64,000 nucleotides of DNA from Patiria pectinifera (Eukaryota; Echinodermata; Asteroidea; Valvatida; Asterinidae). The notes beneath the pieces were generated by a model. That model saw only the letters and a program-made list of their open reading frames with translations, searched no databases and was not told the DNA's origin. Made by a program: the position numbers and the translations under genes. The stretch covers positions 17,723,430-17,787,429 of the forward strand of contig CM057129.1 in NCBI GenBank assembly GCA_029964075.1, given 5' to 3'. This document shows, piece after piece, positions 12,178 to 43,175 of this stretch; position 1 is the first letter of the stretch, and each line of letters begins with the position of its first letter.

Positions 12178-12802
12178 TAGGCCAAAAAATATAACTACTT
12201 CTGCTTCCGATTAGATGCCTTTCAAAAATAGGTTCGGTTGGAAGTATGAATGGTAAGCCCTTGAAATAAATACGTGACAACGGAATATACATGTACACAG
12301 AAAAAAAAGATCAATATCTGTGAATTAACTTGCAGAAATCTGCCTTCTCCATTTGTTTGCCTGCCATTTTTTCGATGTCTAATTCGACAAGTTATGCTAT
12401 TGTAAGCCATAGACTGTTTCTGGTCGTTCCATCATGACCTTGGCTATTATTTTGATCGCGCGTGGCGGAAACCAGTCCACCATTGCTGCAAGCAAGACGC
12501 ACATGCTTTCACCACCACGAAGGGAATTTGCTGATCGCATCGGCGAAAAACAACAGAGTTTTCCTTCCGAATAATAGCGATTTTAAGTAAGCAAACGAAT
12601 AAATATTGATAGCAGAGATGTCATTAGCATTTTTGACATGAAAAGGTTGTTGAAAAGCGCTTTGTACATACAGAAAAGACAACATGATTGCATTTTTCCC
12701 TGATTTTTTGTTTTAACTTGCCGACAAAACTTTTAAGGTTGGGCCTTAAAAATAAAATCGGTTGGGTAACCGGAAGCAGGAGTCATATTTGTCTTGGCCT
12801 TG
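12178..12802. mobile_element. TIR element, AGGCCAAA...CTTCTGCTTCCG family, long copy
   Basis: The left end (TTAGGCCAAAAAATATAACT then CTTCTGCTTCCG) and the inverted right end (CCGGAAGCAGGAG then TTGTCTTGGCCTT) match the termini of the copies at 15598-15863 and 45769-45977. This copy has about 500 bp of different interior, including a GC-rich patch at 12450-12570. It could be one long element, or two terminal fragments around unrelated DNA. Confidence 0.5.
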
Positions 12803-12969
12803 AAAGAACACATGTATGGCTGCCTCATCTTCTTTCCACAGTGATCCATCAATGCGATTTTTTTTCTGAATCACAATTTTCACCAAAACACAAATAGTAA
12901 TGACTCAGGCAGTGAATGTTTCCACCCAGTTGAAAGATGGCATGCATTGAATGCAACACAAATTCCCTG

Positions 12970-13083
12970 ACCACAGTTCACATCGTATGCATGTGTACCC
13001 CTCCCCTCCCCCTTCCTCTTCCTAACCACAGTTCACATCGTATGCATGTGTACCTCTTCCACTCCCCTCCCCTCCCCCTTCCT
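12970..13083. repeat. Direct duplication of about 55 bp
   Basis: The phrase CCACAGTTCACATCGTATGC and the following ATGTGTACC plus a CT-rich tail occur twice in tandem, just downstream of the USE1 stop codon. It is presumably in or next to the USE1 3' UTR. Confidence 0.7.
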
Positions 13084-13105
13084 AACAAGTTAATAGTTAG
13101 ATGTG

Positions 13106-16100
13106 TTACCTCAGTTTTGGGAAGAATCTTATAAAGATAATCATCCAGAGGAATATGATACTGACACAGAATAAGGAGCCCCATAGCCACCAGTTGCATG
13201 CCCGCTGGGTGTGTTGCTGCAAGCGTTCACTCTCAACCTTCAACTTGCTGTAGTTACTGTCGGCTAAGTGGATGGTCTCTCCAAGCCTCTGTAGACAAAA
13301 AAATGACCGAGGTAAAAAAATTTGGTAAACTTTTGCCAGGGTTGTATTCGATTCCTCACAAGTCAATTACAAGTCCTCTAAGTCAAGTCACAAAGTCACA
13401 AGGACCATCGGTAGAAAAACAAAAGCGGAAAACAAAATCTGCCACGCTCAACAAAAAAAATCGAAAATGAACAAATTTTGTATTTGGATTTGACCTGTCA
13501 CTGACATACACACGTGTGATATGAACACACCCTATTATCATCCTGGATGATGTGGCTAGCCACCACGGTGTTATGTTTGAGACTCCTTGTCAGGGACAGC
13601 ATCTCATCGGCCAGTTTCTCCTGCATGTTGTGATGATGCTGCAACACCGCATCCAAGTCATCGGATGACGCCTTGTCGTCAAGATCATGTAATCTGGGTA
13701 GACGGAAACAATCAAGATGTTCTTAACCCATTTAGCACCTGACCTACATTGCATTGTATTACATTGTATTGCATTGTATTACATTGTATTACATTGTATT
13801 ACATTGTATTACATTGTATTACATTGTATTACATTGTATTCATTCCCTGATGAATCCATAGACCCATACAGTGCTGGGGCAGTTTGTAATAGTACTGGGA
13901 CGAATGGGTAAAAGACCACAGCCGAATTAAGTACGGAATATATTTGCTCACCAAAACAGGTTACCAGCCCAACTGTCATGTAATTAAAAAAGTATTTCAT
14001 GGCTTCGAGGTGGATACAAGAATATATTGCATGAGGTAAAACAATATTGCACAAGTCAAAGACAAGTGCAATATTGTCCTAGCGAGGGCAACATTTTCTT
14101 GTATTCCCCGAACAAAAAGCCATTATTATTATTTATATCAGACTGACTTGATCCGAAATAAATAAAATTCATGTCGCTGTCTTGTAAAAATCGCCAAACG
14201 TTCCCTTAGTACTTTAACAAAATAACCGCTAGTGAAAGCTTTTCCGGCGTCTCAAAATCCTTCTTCTTCTCGGGCAGATATACTCACAGAATATTTACTA
14301 GTGTCACCTTGGTTGCTTTCCAAGTATTTTTGGCACCTGTACTCTTTAACATTTCTTCAAATTCTTCTCAGAAACCGAAGTGAATCTAGCGCTGCTCGAA
14401 GCTGCCAATTTTGTTGATCAAACTTAGTAATGAATGCGTGTGCGTGCGCGACCACTACAGCTCTGTTCACTGGTAAACAACCGTGAGTATTCTATGCTCT
14501 TGATTGAATGGGAACCAGCAAAATTTGTTAAAATGCTCAGATGACAATATCAAAAATAATATTGTCCTCATCCTGGTAGTTTTACTGACATAATGTTGCA
14601 GTCATCCGGGTACTTTTCACCAAAGCATACAATACCTGTACGCTGATTTATTTTTACCACTGGAAGCCTGATATAAACAATCATATTTAATGCCTCTAAA
14701 TGGTTCTCAGTTCATTCCTGCTTAACATCTTAGTTTACTTGTCTTAGCAGCTCCAATAAAATTGCCAATATTACAGATTATTTATTCATTTTTTATATAA
14801 TATACGTTCATTGAAAATTCTTTGGAGTTTGCTTCCGAAGCTGAATGCCATTCTCAAAAAGTTTTAACAGTAATAACTTGAAAAGGATGTCAGACTGTAC
14901 CTTCTGTGTCTCAACCCATTCTCTTGTAAATCGTCAGTCTAGACAAGGATAGAAAATAAAGAAAATATTTGAAACAAAAATAATCACATCTTATTCTGCA
15001 AGATTGATGAATGTGAACACTTTCTAACTTTCAAGTGGGAAAAAAAACCAACAATCTGCATTCAAAACTGAGGAGAATCCTTCAGAAAGAAATTTTTCCA
15101 TCACAAATGTTGACGGGAAGTCCGAGTCCTGAATTTGAGTCCTACAACATTTCATTTACTCCTTGGAGTGAACTCATAACCAACAGTGCTGGGGTTGTTT
15201 GGGGCAGTACCAGGAGTAGCAGGCTGGGCACTCAGGGACAGTACAGAAACAGATGGGTTAAACTGTCAACTCTCCATACCCCTAAAAGCTCTCGCCTCAT
15301 CTCGTTCACATATCTGGACGTCGCCTGCAGATGGAGGTCTTTGGAAGACGTCGGCAGAACCTTGGCGTGTGACTTGGGCTCGGATGAGACGCTGGTTGCC
15401 GAGTGGGCTGGAGCTAGAAGCTGATTGGCCATGGCCTTGTCGCTCGCCGAGGACTGTGGGAAAGGAATGTATGAAGGACTACATTTGCTAAAGGAAAACA
15501 TGTGGAGCTATGATCTTGCAAACTTGCAGACAACTTGAGTAATTTTGTTTTACTACCTCTTTGATTCTACACACATTTTCCTTTTTCCCTCTAGTGTTTA
15601 GGCCAAAAAAAAATAATAGTTCTGCTTCCGGTTTCCCTGCCTACCCTATTCTGACAGCCCCTACACTTATTTTTTTTATTGGAAACATTAGAAAAAAACA
15701 CCCAAAACCATTACTTTATACCTTTTACCCTTGACTACACGCAGACGCCTCCATATGATCGTACACCAAACAATAGGCCCCAAAAAAAAATTCCCTACCT
15801 ACCTACCCTATTTTCGAATGCCATGTAATCAGAAGCAGAAGTATTTTTCTTGTTTGGCCTTATTAAAGCAATGCGAAGTTTGAAGGTAATTTTGGTCAAC
15901 AATTGTTTTACGAAATTTAACCAGCTTTGAATCGATATTGCTAAGGGGCAGGTGATGCATGTCCAGAAAATTTGCAAATGATTTTCAATTTTTTTTTCCA
16001 ATCTTTTTTTCTCTTTTAAGAAAAAATGCTAATTGGTAAGTTCGTAATAGAGGAAATTATCAAACACAATTTTAGCGCTGAAATATTAAGAAATTTACCA

Positions 16101-17707
16101 GTTTCTCTGTTTGGATGAGGCCCTTTAAAAACTCAATCTTCTTGGTATATTCGGTAAGTGCTTCTTGGCTGGGCAAGCTGAAATAAAAAAAAACACACCA
16201 AGTTTTGGGAAAAAAGGTCAATGTATGTTGTTGTGTAAGGTCTCAGTTATAACTGTTTTGAAAAATAGCTCATTTTGTTTAGTTTTCTTCAAAAAAGAAG
16301 GAAACTCACCTTGTTGATCTTTTGAGCTCAGCAAGTTTTTCTTGAAGTGCACCAACAAACTTCAATGAAAAAAAGTCAAATTCAGAAAGATTCCAATAGT
16401 TTGCAGCACAAAAGTGAGCTATTTAGTTGATCACAGGGTAGATTTGTGTCTCCAATACTTGACTTGCTCAATATTTGAAGAGCCACACAGTGATGTGTGC
16501 TAAATTTTCCTGAATAGTTGTTTCCGGAGTTTGAAATCTAGACTGGTTTTTCACTTTGATATTCTCTATGCAGTATGCAACCTACTTAAAAATTGTTAGT
16601 AACCACGAACAAAATTAGATTCTACACCTTTAGATGTCTAGTTATCCTATTATTGCAGGGGAAATGTTGAGAGTTTGTCATAAATGACTTTGGATTTTTT
16701 CAAGATCATGGGTAATGCACCTTTCACCTTTTGGTTTTCCCTGATTTTTAACCATGTTTGTAGCTCCATAGCAAACATCACGTGAACAAAATAGTCTAGA
16801 TTTCAACTTTAGAAAACAACTTATAAGGAATGTTACTTGTTAGCATGCATTGCTGTGTGGCTCACAATGCGAAGGAAGTCCGGTATTTGAGACACATTTA
16901 TGGGCTTATGCCAGGATAATTCAATTTGAAATCCAATAGGGTCTATCTCTCACCAGTTTGCGTCCAGTCTCTACAAAACTTAAGTACTCTTTTTGACGTG
17001 AGGTGACAGGCCATCTCAATTAAAGGGAAAATACAACATTTGCAAATATCAAAAAATAAAACTACCAAATCATTTGGAAATACCTTGCTGGACTGTTAGT
17101 GAATGACAGTGTAAAGCATCCTGTAAAATCATGGCACCTGGTATACTGTCATTTTCAAGAAAAGTGGTATTTTTGTATCAATTTCCAACGCTGATCGGCC
17201 AATCAGCGTTGGAAACAACTGGCTTTTTTTTCTTCAAATACTGGCCCCAATTGACCATCGCACTTGTTTGCAATTGATTACAAACCTATGAACGGGTACG
17301 AGCCAGCTAGACTGGTTCCCTGACCTTACAATTCCCCAATGTATGTAAACTGCTCTGTTTCTTCTTATATGGAGTCAGGGAACAAGACTACAGGAAAATG
17401 ATTGTTTTTCTTGGTTTTTATAGCATTTTCGAACCCAAAACCTCAAAAAAGTCAGTGTAACTATATTTGCTACATATTTCCAACCCCCCAATTCCATCCA
17501 TTTCTGAAAATTACAGCAAAAGCAAATGATGTATATTCCCTTTAAGACTTGACAACCTCCAACCTCCGACCACTGGCCTCTAGAGCCTCTCACCTTCTCC
17601 AATCGCCAGTCTCCGTGGTCCTGCTCTCCAGCCATCGTCTCACATCTCGTCAACAATCTCTGGAGGTTGATCTCAAGCCTGGATGCCATGGCCATCCCGT
17701 CAAGCAT
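13106..17707 (-). CDS. USE1: USE1, ER-localised SNARE for Golgi-to-ER retrograde transport
   Basis: USE1 is an ER SNARE that acts with syntaxin 18, Sec20 and Sec22 in fusion of retrograde COPI vesicles. Seven exons: 17594-17707, 16310-16359, 16099-16177, 15280-15453, 14901-14938, 13531-13693, 13106-13288. All have GT/AG sites and consistent phases, giving 266 aa (human about 259). Visible matches are the N-terminus ASRLEINLQRLLTRCE, the middle ANQLLAP and RYVNEMRRELLG, and the C-terminal KLKVESERLQQHTQ followed by a transmembrane anchor WWLWGSLFCVSIIFLWMIIF and PKLR. Use1 SNAREs are known for Asp at layer 0; the D of IIQDDNR aligns there. The start at 17707 is the first ATG after an in-frame TGA, but ATGs at 17695 and 17689 would match the vertebrate N-terminus better. 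Exon 5 is only 38 nt. It is divergent with MTERF. Confidence 0.93.
13746..13844. repeat. Decanucleotide microsatellite (ACATTGTATT)n
   Basis: About nine copies of a 10-bp unit, ACATTGTATT with early GCATTGTATT variants. It lies in USE1 intron 5, just upstream in transcription of the exon ending at 13693. Confidence 0.95.
15598..15863. mobile_element. MITE of the AGGCCAAA/TTCTGCTTCCG family
   Basis: The left end TTAGGCCAAAAAAAAATAAT plus AGTTCTGCTTCCGG, then CCTGCCTACCCTA, is inverted at the right as TACCTACCCTATTTTCGAATG...CAGAAGCAGAAG and TTTGGCCTTA. The same element, in the opposite orientation, is at 45769-45977; both share the interior GACTACACGCAGACGCCTCC. It sits in USE1 intron 3. Confidence 0.75.
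17182..17215. repeat. Perfect 14-bp inverted repeat
   Basis: TTTCCAACGCTGAT at 17182-17195 is followed after six bases by its exact reverse complement at 17202-17215. It lies in USE1 intron 1. Function unknown. Confidence 0.8.
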
Positions 17708-19870
17708 CGCACCCAAAACGTTCCCTTTGGTCCCAAATCAATAATCAATACCTTGGCTACAGGAAAACAAAACAAAACAAGAAAAGTAGTGTTAAAAAAC
17801 ACAAATGCCCCGCAACCATGCTTATTTCCATGACATAACACCACTCTATTAACATCAACTTACCTGGGTCACATGGAACGTTCATTGACATCGTTACTGT
17901 TTTCTTTAGGTTATATATGTAATGTATTGATGCCTATGATCCCATAATGAATTTTTGTTTTTTTGCTTTTCTAATGGGAAGTCATTGTATGTGATTTAAG
18001 CAAACTGACTGGATATTTTCAGTCAGTTTAAACTGAACGAATAGGGAGTTGGGAACTAGGGCAGCTTTTATGGGCGGAAACGAGTTCAAGCTAGTTCCCG
18101 ACTCCCTTTTACCATTCGAAATGCACTTGTGGTTACAAACGAGATCCAGTCTACTCATTATCATAATTGATGCATCGGGCTCGGTAACGGAATCGCACTC
18201 GGGATATGGGGACCATCGAATGTACGCTGGGCATGAAGACCACATCGCGTCGTTCAAACATTACCACGAGTCGGAAATTTAACATGTTCTCGATCGCGAG
18301 GGGAGCTCTCAGAATTGAACGGGAAATTTCACTTTTCATCCGGATCGTAAATAAACTTCAGTACAACCATCTTAATCATCGATGTCTACTTGTACCTCAG
18401 GTGGCGTATCTAGTAATTTGGAGGCCGTTTTAAGGGTGAAATCTGATGTTTTTGTTGGGCAATGTTTGGTTTTTGGGTCAATGACAGAATTGTGTTGCTC
18501 GGCATATACGGATTAGCTTGGACCCTACTATCGCCAGACCATGTCCGAATGTTAAAAAGGCGATAAGTTGGTTCCAAGTTACTCGGACTAGTGAGTACTC
18601 AACATGCATACGAAATTATGTATGGCGGATCGATTTCGCCAGGTTCGGAATGACACAACAGCCACGTTCACGGGTCTAGGCCGGGTAGCTGCAGCCGTTT
18701 AGTTTCAGTGTTTGTCATGTTTGTGTTTCATCATTATGTGAAACACGTCATCACTACTCAGTACTTGGTTTATGTGACACATATTGAGTTATCATTTGTT
18801 AATATAATGAAAAACATGTTGAAAGGTTAAACTTAAACATAAATAATTCAATAGGATTCTTCTTTACCTTCGTTCTTCTTAAAAAAACAACAGTTTCTGT
18901 GGTGGTGTTTGATGATGACCGACAACTTTCATGAGTAAATGCAATTACACCGATTGAGGGCGCTGCACGAAGTTTCAACAAACTTGAACCAGTCCAGCAG
19001 CCATCATATAATTATATGCATAAATAACTTCTAAGTCTTTTATTTTCTAAATGCCCAGAACCCCGAAGAAACATTTTTTCGGTGTAAACAGCACCGATTA
19101 CCAATACTACTCCACTGAATGCTGAGAGCGGTTCATCTTAATTATTTCGTTTGGCTGAAACTCGCCTGATTTTTAGAAATATTTATTAATCAACGACTGA
19201 AGTAAGTCTAAACACGTAAACACGGTAAAGTTGTGTTGCGCATGTGGATTTACGAAATGATCACAGCAAAAAAAAACCCGTCTGACATCATCAATTTTGA
19301 GAAATTCCAGGTGTCTATTATGAGGCAGGAATAAGTAAGATAGTCTGTTCCAAGTGAATGAACTGTGGGTAAATAGGTTTGCGACAAAATTTGACATCGA
19401 GTAGGTCATGCATGGTGCCCAGTTTCCGGACCAAATAGAAATAATAGTGTTAGAGAGGCGTGGCCACCTGGGGGGGGGTATAGGACACCAATACTCCTAG
19501 GGGTTGGTATGGTTTGGCTAGCCTTTAACCAACAATTTGGAGGAGATTTCTCCATTTCTTGTGACAATCAGAATCAGATTTCTAAAACTTGCTGCATTTT
19601 TCTTCATTTAAAAACAACAAATTCCTCATGAAAACATTGTTTCACACTCACACAGTCACAGTGAACTGTTCTTTGTTGGACAAAGGGCCCCTTATCCAAG
19701 AGTTTGAATATTAACATCTTTCCTGAAGTAATTATTCTGATATATCTTTTGTTACAGGTTGCACTACTAGTGATCTTCCATCAGAGATGTTCAGTGACTG
19801 CGCGTACATTTTGGACTGTGTATCCTGTACTTTTGCATTATTATCTGCCTTCCCCCTTTAAGTTACCAAC
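17708..19870. promoter_or_regulatory. Divergent intergenic region between USE1 and MTERF
   Basis: About 2.2 kb separate the two start codons. It should hold the promoters of both genes. A GC-richer patch at 18040-18320 includes an inverted repeat (18043-18059 with 18091-18107, 16 of 17 pairs, AGGGAGTTGGGAACTAG type). At 18535-18596 lies a degenerate half copy of the MITE found at 44357-44471 (TTACTCGGACTA end). A splice acceptor (TTTTGTTACAG, ending about 19758) suggests a non-coding MTERF 5' exon spliced to the coding exon. TGAGGGCGCT (CTCF-core-like) occurs at about 18954-18963. Confidence 0.5.
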
Positions 19871-21148
19871 ATGTTGGCTACCAGCCTTCGTTTACCTGTA
19901 TTTCGATTCTTTGTGAAAGACGTGACACGCTGTTTTCACAGTCACAAATGTACACTGAAAGCTATTCATGGCTCTCTTCTTGGAATCAGAACAGTTTCCA
20001 GGTGCACGGCAAGTTCTTGCACAATCCCAGTAGCTTTTGGCCGAGAATTTGGCATGTTAAAGAAACACACGCAGTTGAGGTTCAGAGTTCTGTGTAGCGA
20101 TGCAAATGCAATAGTGAAAGTCCCTAAGGGAAGAAAGGTGACAGTTCCCAATGTAGAAACCAAACAATACCTGACTTCGATTGGCCTGGACTGTGACATC
20201 ATTCAAGAGGGCCAACCTATGGTGCTCCTAGAAGACGTTACAAAGGTCCGAAATCATGTGGCATTCCTGCAGAATCTTAATTTAAGTGACGAAGAGGTTG
20301 TGGCGATACTTAGGAAGACGCCAGAACTGTTGAAAGTGAACACTGCCAGTATCCAAGAGCACATCAGATACTTGCAAGACTTAGAGTTGGAGGGACTTCT
20401 CATACTGAACATCATGCAGCGCGTCCCGCGATTCTTCACCTCTCCTTTGTCGCGGATAGAGTCCAACGTGGAGTACATTCAGAGCTTGAGTCTGACCAAC
20501 AAGAACTTGCGAATCCTGTTGAAGTACTTCCCCAGCTTGTTTTACCGGCGTAAGAACGGGGTCCAGTATGCCGGGGAGTGCCTTCAGCGGATCCTGTTGG
20601 AGCATGACCCCAACTGTAACCCTCAGGCATCCCTGAAGTACATGATTCGAACCGATCCGCTCTTGTTCGGTCGCACCGTTGGCGAGATCGAACACCGGGT
20701 CACGCATCTTATCAGTCTGGGCTTCGATGGCATATCCCTGGCCAAGATAATCCGTTTCTGCCCGAGCGTGCTGAGAATCGGCACGGAATTCATCACCGAA
20801 CGTCTCCTTCTGGTGCAGAAGTGCCTGTCCCTCACTCGTGAACAATCCCTTGACATCGTCATGCGCTTGCCGAAGATTCTGCATGCTTCGGACAACACCC
20901 TAGAGACTAAAGTTGACTATCTCTTCAAGAGAGGCTTCACGGCGGCCGATATATTTCGCAACCCCAGGGTTTTCAACACCGGTCTTGAGCGGATGGCCAG
21001 TCGACTGGACAAATTGGCAGAGTTGAAGTTCCGGCCCAAGAGTCTGAGTTTCATGCAGAGGACAGACGAGTGGTTCGAGAATTACCTTCAGGAGATCAAG
21101 CACAGACAGGAGGAAATGGTGGAGAAATCCAAACAGAGCAGTGAATGA
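19871..21148 (+). CDS. MTERF1: Mitochondrial transcription termination factor, MTERF1/mtDBP-like
   Basis: mTERF proteins bind mitochondrial DNA through a superhelix of about 30-residue alpha-helical repeats. MTERF1 ends heavy-strand transcription in vertebrates, and the sea urchin homologue mtDBP blocks mitochondrial RNA polymerase and replication. The frame is intronless, 425 aa. An in-frame TAA lies just upstream of the ATG. Residues 1-50 are rich in Arg, Ser and hydrophobics with almost no acids, as in a mitochondrial presequence. From about residue 100 (LTSIGLDCDI, compare the family's LxxLGVDID) mTERF repeats run to about 400, each with the LxxxP pattern (ILRKTPELL, IMQRVPRFF, LLKYFPSLF, IIRFCPSVL, IVMRLPKIL). 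NPRVFNTGLERMASRLDKL matches the C-terminal NPRVLxxSxxxLxxRI of MTERF1/2. Orthology to MTERF1 rather than MTERF2 is inferred. Convergent with DNAI1. Confidence 0.9.
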   Translation: MLATSLRLPVFRFFVKDVTRCFHSHKCTLKAIHGSLLGIRTVSRCTASSCTIPVAFGREFGMLKKHTQLRFRVLCSDANAIVKVPKGRKVTVPNVETKQYLTSIGLDCDIIQEGQPMVLLEDVTKVRNHVAFLQNLNLSDEEVVAILRKTPELLKVNTASIQEHIRYLQDLELEGLLILNIMQRVPRFFTSPLSRIESNVEYIQSLSLTNKNLRILLKYFPSLFYRRKNGVQYAGECLQRILLEHDPNCNPQASLKYMIRTDPLLFGRTVGEIEHRVTHLISLGFDGISLAKIIRFCPSVLRIGTEFITERLLLVQKCLSLTREQSLDIVMRLPKILHASDNTLETKVDYLFKRGFTAADIFRNPRVFNTGLERMASRLDKLAELKFRPKSLSFMQRTDEWFENYLQEIKHRQEEMVEKSKQSSE

Positions 21149-21157
21149 TGCCAGGAA

Positions 21158-21197
21158 AATAAATCTTGTTTTGATTATATTGTATATTACAAATAAA
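21158..21197 (+). terminator. MTERF poly(A) signals
   Basis: Two AATAAA hexamers, at 21158-21163 and 21192-21197, lie 10-44 bp after the MTERF stop codon and predict a very short 3' UTR. Confidence 0.65.
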
Positions 21198-21598
21198 AAT
21201 GTGGGATTACAATACTACCTTACTTTTATGTTTTTGTTCTCAAAAGATTTATACACTTACATCTTGTCTTATAATGTAAGCATGTTCAGTTTAAAGATGT
21301 TAAAAATTTGATTACTATTATTAAGTCTGCTATGGCTGCTCATTATAGACCTTTATCATGCTTCCACCATTTTAGTAATGTTCCTTGTATACTATTCAAT
21401 AATGACACTGAATGATAATGTTTTTGCGCAAAAAGAAACCCCGACTATTTTCCTTCCAGTGGCTGCAACATGAAACTAAGGCTGCATCCGAATCAACTGT
21501 CTAGAGCTAGGTCTAGGTCCAAGCCCATTGGAATTACGCGGAACGCGCTGACAATAGACGTAGCCGTAGCTCTGGAAGCCCGTTTCGGACACGGCCTT

Positions 21599-21660
21599 AC
21601 TTTACTCGACCTGTAATAGACCATTAAATGATTTATTACACTTTACAGGTCGAGTAAAGT
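21599..21660. repeat. 18-bp perfect inverted repeat
   Basis: ACTTTACTCGACCTGTAA at 21599-21616 and its exact reverse complement at 21643-21660 flank a 26-bp AT-rich spacer. It lies between the convergent MTERF and DNAI1 genes and may be a small MITE. Confidence 0.75.
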
Positions 21661-21949
21661 TAGTTTATTCAAATTTATTCATACTCAAGTAATTTTGATC
21701 CTCGATGCTGATTGGCTGATCCATAGTAATATAGCAGCATATCTCATTTTGCACAAGTCTCACTCGCTTTTATTCTACATGCATTTGACTGCTGCACATG
21801 CTTGAAAAGCATGGGGGGGCTGCTCAATGCTTTATGCTAGGGAGACCCATTGCAGTGTAACTTTGCCTAGATATTCCCAGTTGTAAATACAGATCAAAAG
21901 CCCCCCCCCCCCTTTAAAAAAAATGAACAGTGACAAGAAAAAGAATTCA

Positions 21950-23038
21950 CTTCAATTCGCATTGGAAGGTTTTATTATCTGCATTTATTAATCAAGAAAT
22001 GTACGTTGCTTTATATTTCTTTACTCTAATCACCATTAAAACAAACTGTTTTACAATTATTACAACTTATCAAACTGGCAGAAGAAATAAAATTACAGGA
22101 AGAAAACATATTAATCCAAGGTATTTTTATCTGTCAGTATCAAAAAGGACGGACTCACAAGTTGAAAACTGGAATAAACCACAGTGAACTTGAACATTTT
22201 TTTTTATCATGTTTTCACCTTTCGTGAAAAAGTGCTTTTATATATTTACATACTGTGGACGGATAAAATATTTTAATATACACCTTGCCATACAATTTAT
22301 CGTACTGGAATGGGACGGAATTTGTTTTCTCAATTTTGTGATAGAATACAGTTCAATAATAAATGTTTATTAATTAACAATGCAACTGGCGGAAAACAAT
22401 GTACACAAATTTACAAATTACTCTGTAAAAAATGGAACTGGATTGAATTCAGAAAGTTTGCATTCAATATCAAGCGTTAAGTTTAGTTGACAATACGTAC
22501 ATGTATGAGCAAAAATACATATGTGAAAATCAAAGGACATAGGAGAAACAAATTTTACAACAGGTAATTTCACTTAATTCGACTTCAAAGTGTCATGTTA
22601 CAGTCCCTGTGTGTTCAAAATGTTTCTTTGAAAGCTTGAATAAAACCCTGAAAAGTTTTTGATTTTATGAAATGCAGAATTCCTTACATTGTACAAATGT
22701 ACAGTACATATAGATGATCAGTATTTTTGAAAAATAATGGACACAATGCGAGGGTGCTTTTGGGGTCAAACAAACCAAACAGCACCATCCATGTCCACTG
22801 TATTTCAATAATGCCAACTACATTCAAAACACATGCAAGTAATTCATATACCAACAACTGGGAAGAATGACAGTCTAAAAAGCACTTTGCTGCCAGATTA
22901 TTTGAATAATACATTTGTACAAAGAGGACACGAAGTACCACAAGGCTTATTTTGGAAGAATCTTGGCAGCCCTGCTTGATTGACCATGGACAGACTTTGG
23001 TCAAGCTATTTACTGGGCAGTTTTGAATCCTCTCTCTC
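21950..23038 (-). other. DNAI1 3' UTR and candidate poly(A) signals
   Basis: Downstream of the DNAI1 stop (minus strand) the sequence is AT-rich. Minus-strand AATAAA signals (TTTATT on the plus strand) occur at 22366-22371, 21984-21989 and 21971-21976. The used site cannot be chosen by eye. No other exon seen. Confidence 0.4.
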
Positions 23039-42688
<19,650 letters not shown>

Positions 42689-42764
42689 TTTCGTAAATTC
42701 AGTGTCTAAACTCGTGTAAGAATCTGAGCTTCTTCCCCGATTTTGTCGACATCGACTAGAGTCT

Positions 42765-42778
42765 GTTGTTAAGGTAAC
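42765..42778. promoter_or_regulatory. RFX X-box-like motif
   Basis: GTTGTTAAGGTAAC fits 13 of 14 positions of the X-box consensus RYYNYYATRRNRAC, with a perfect right half-site. It lies about 80 bp upstream of the DNAI1 ATG, the position typical of RFX sites in cilium genes. Binding is inferred. Confidence 0.6.
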
Positions 42779-42780
42779 TG

Positions 42781-42790
42781 AGCATGCGCT
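42781..42790. promoter_or_regulatory. NRF1-like palindrome
   Basis: AGCATGCGCT, next to the X-box, differs by one base from the NRF1 core GCGCATGCGC. NRF1 sites are frequent in bidirectional TATA-less promoters. Confidence 0.4.
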
Positions 42791-43175
42791 GATGGTTTGG
42801 GATTAATAATTTTAATATATGGAAAACGTTCGACAAAATAAATGTAATATAATTAAAAAAATTTAAAATTAAGTAATATTTGCTATAGTATTACATTTTA
42901 AATTCTTTTATTTATGTTTTATAATGATTTTATAAGCTATTTTTTAAAATTAAATATAATGAAATAAAATGAGCGAGCCCAAAAAATATATTGACGACTG
43001 TTTTATAATTGTATATGTAAAACCATACAACAACCGTCGCGTCTGGCATAAGTGAGAAAAAGAATTATTGAGGGCGCTCTTCACCAAAGTTAGTTGAGCA
43101 AGCAGCTGGAATGATGTGGAAATTTTAGAATGAGCGATGTTTTTCGCTACCGAATGTCATATTTCTTGATTGAAA

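Larger units (their letters stand above)
42689..43175. promoter_or_regulatory. Bidirectional DNAI1/FAM219 promoter region
   Basis: Only 487 bp separate the divergent start codons, so this gap must hold both 5' UTRs and promoters. The DNAI1 side is GC-richer (42690-42800) and the FAM219 side is very AT-rich (42810-43000). No TATA box is placed convincingly. An ATTGAGGGCGCTC site occurs near 43068. Confidence 0.75.

Noticed and set aside
12450..12570. GC-rich patch as first exon or promoter of another gene
   Set aside because: No clear start with a coding frame and donor was found, and it lies between the termini of a TIR element.
20381..20884. 167-codon minus-strand frame
   Set aside because: Antisense shadow of the MTERF coding exon.
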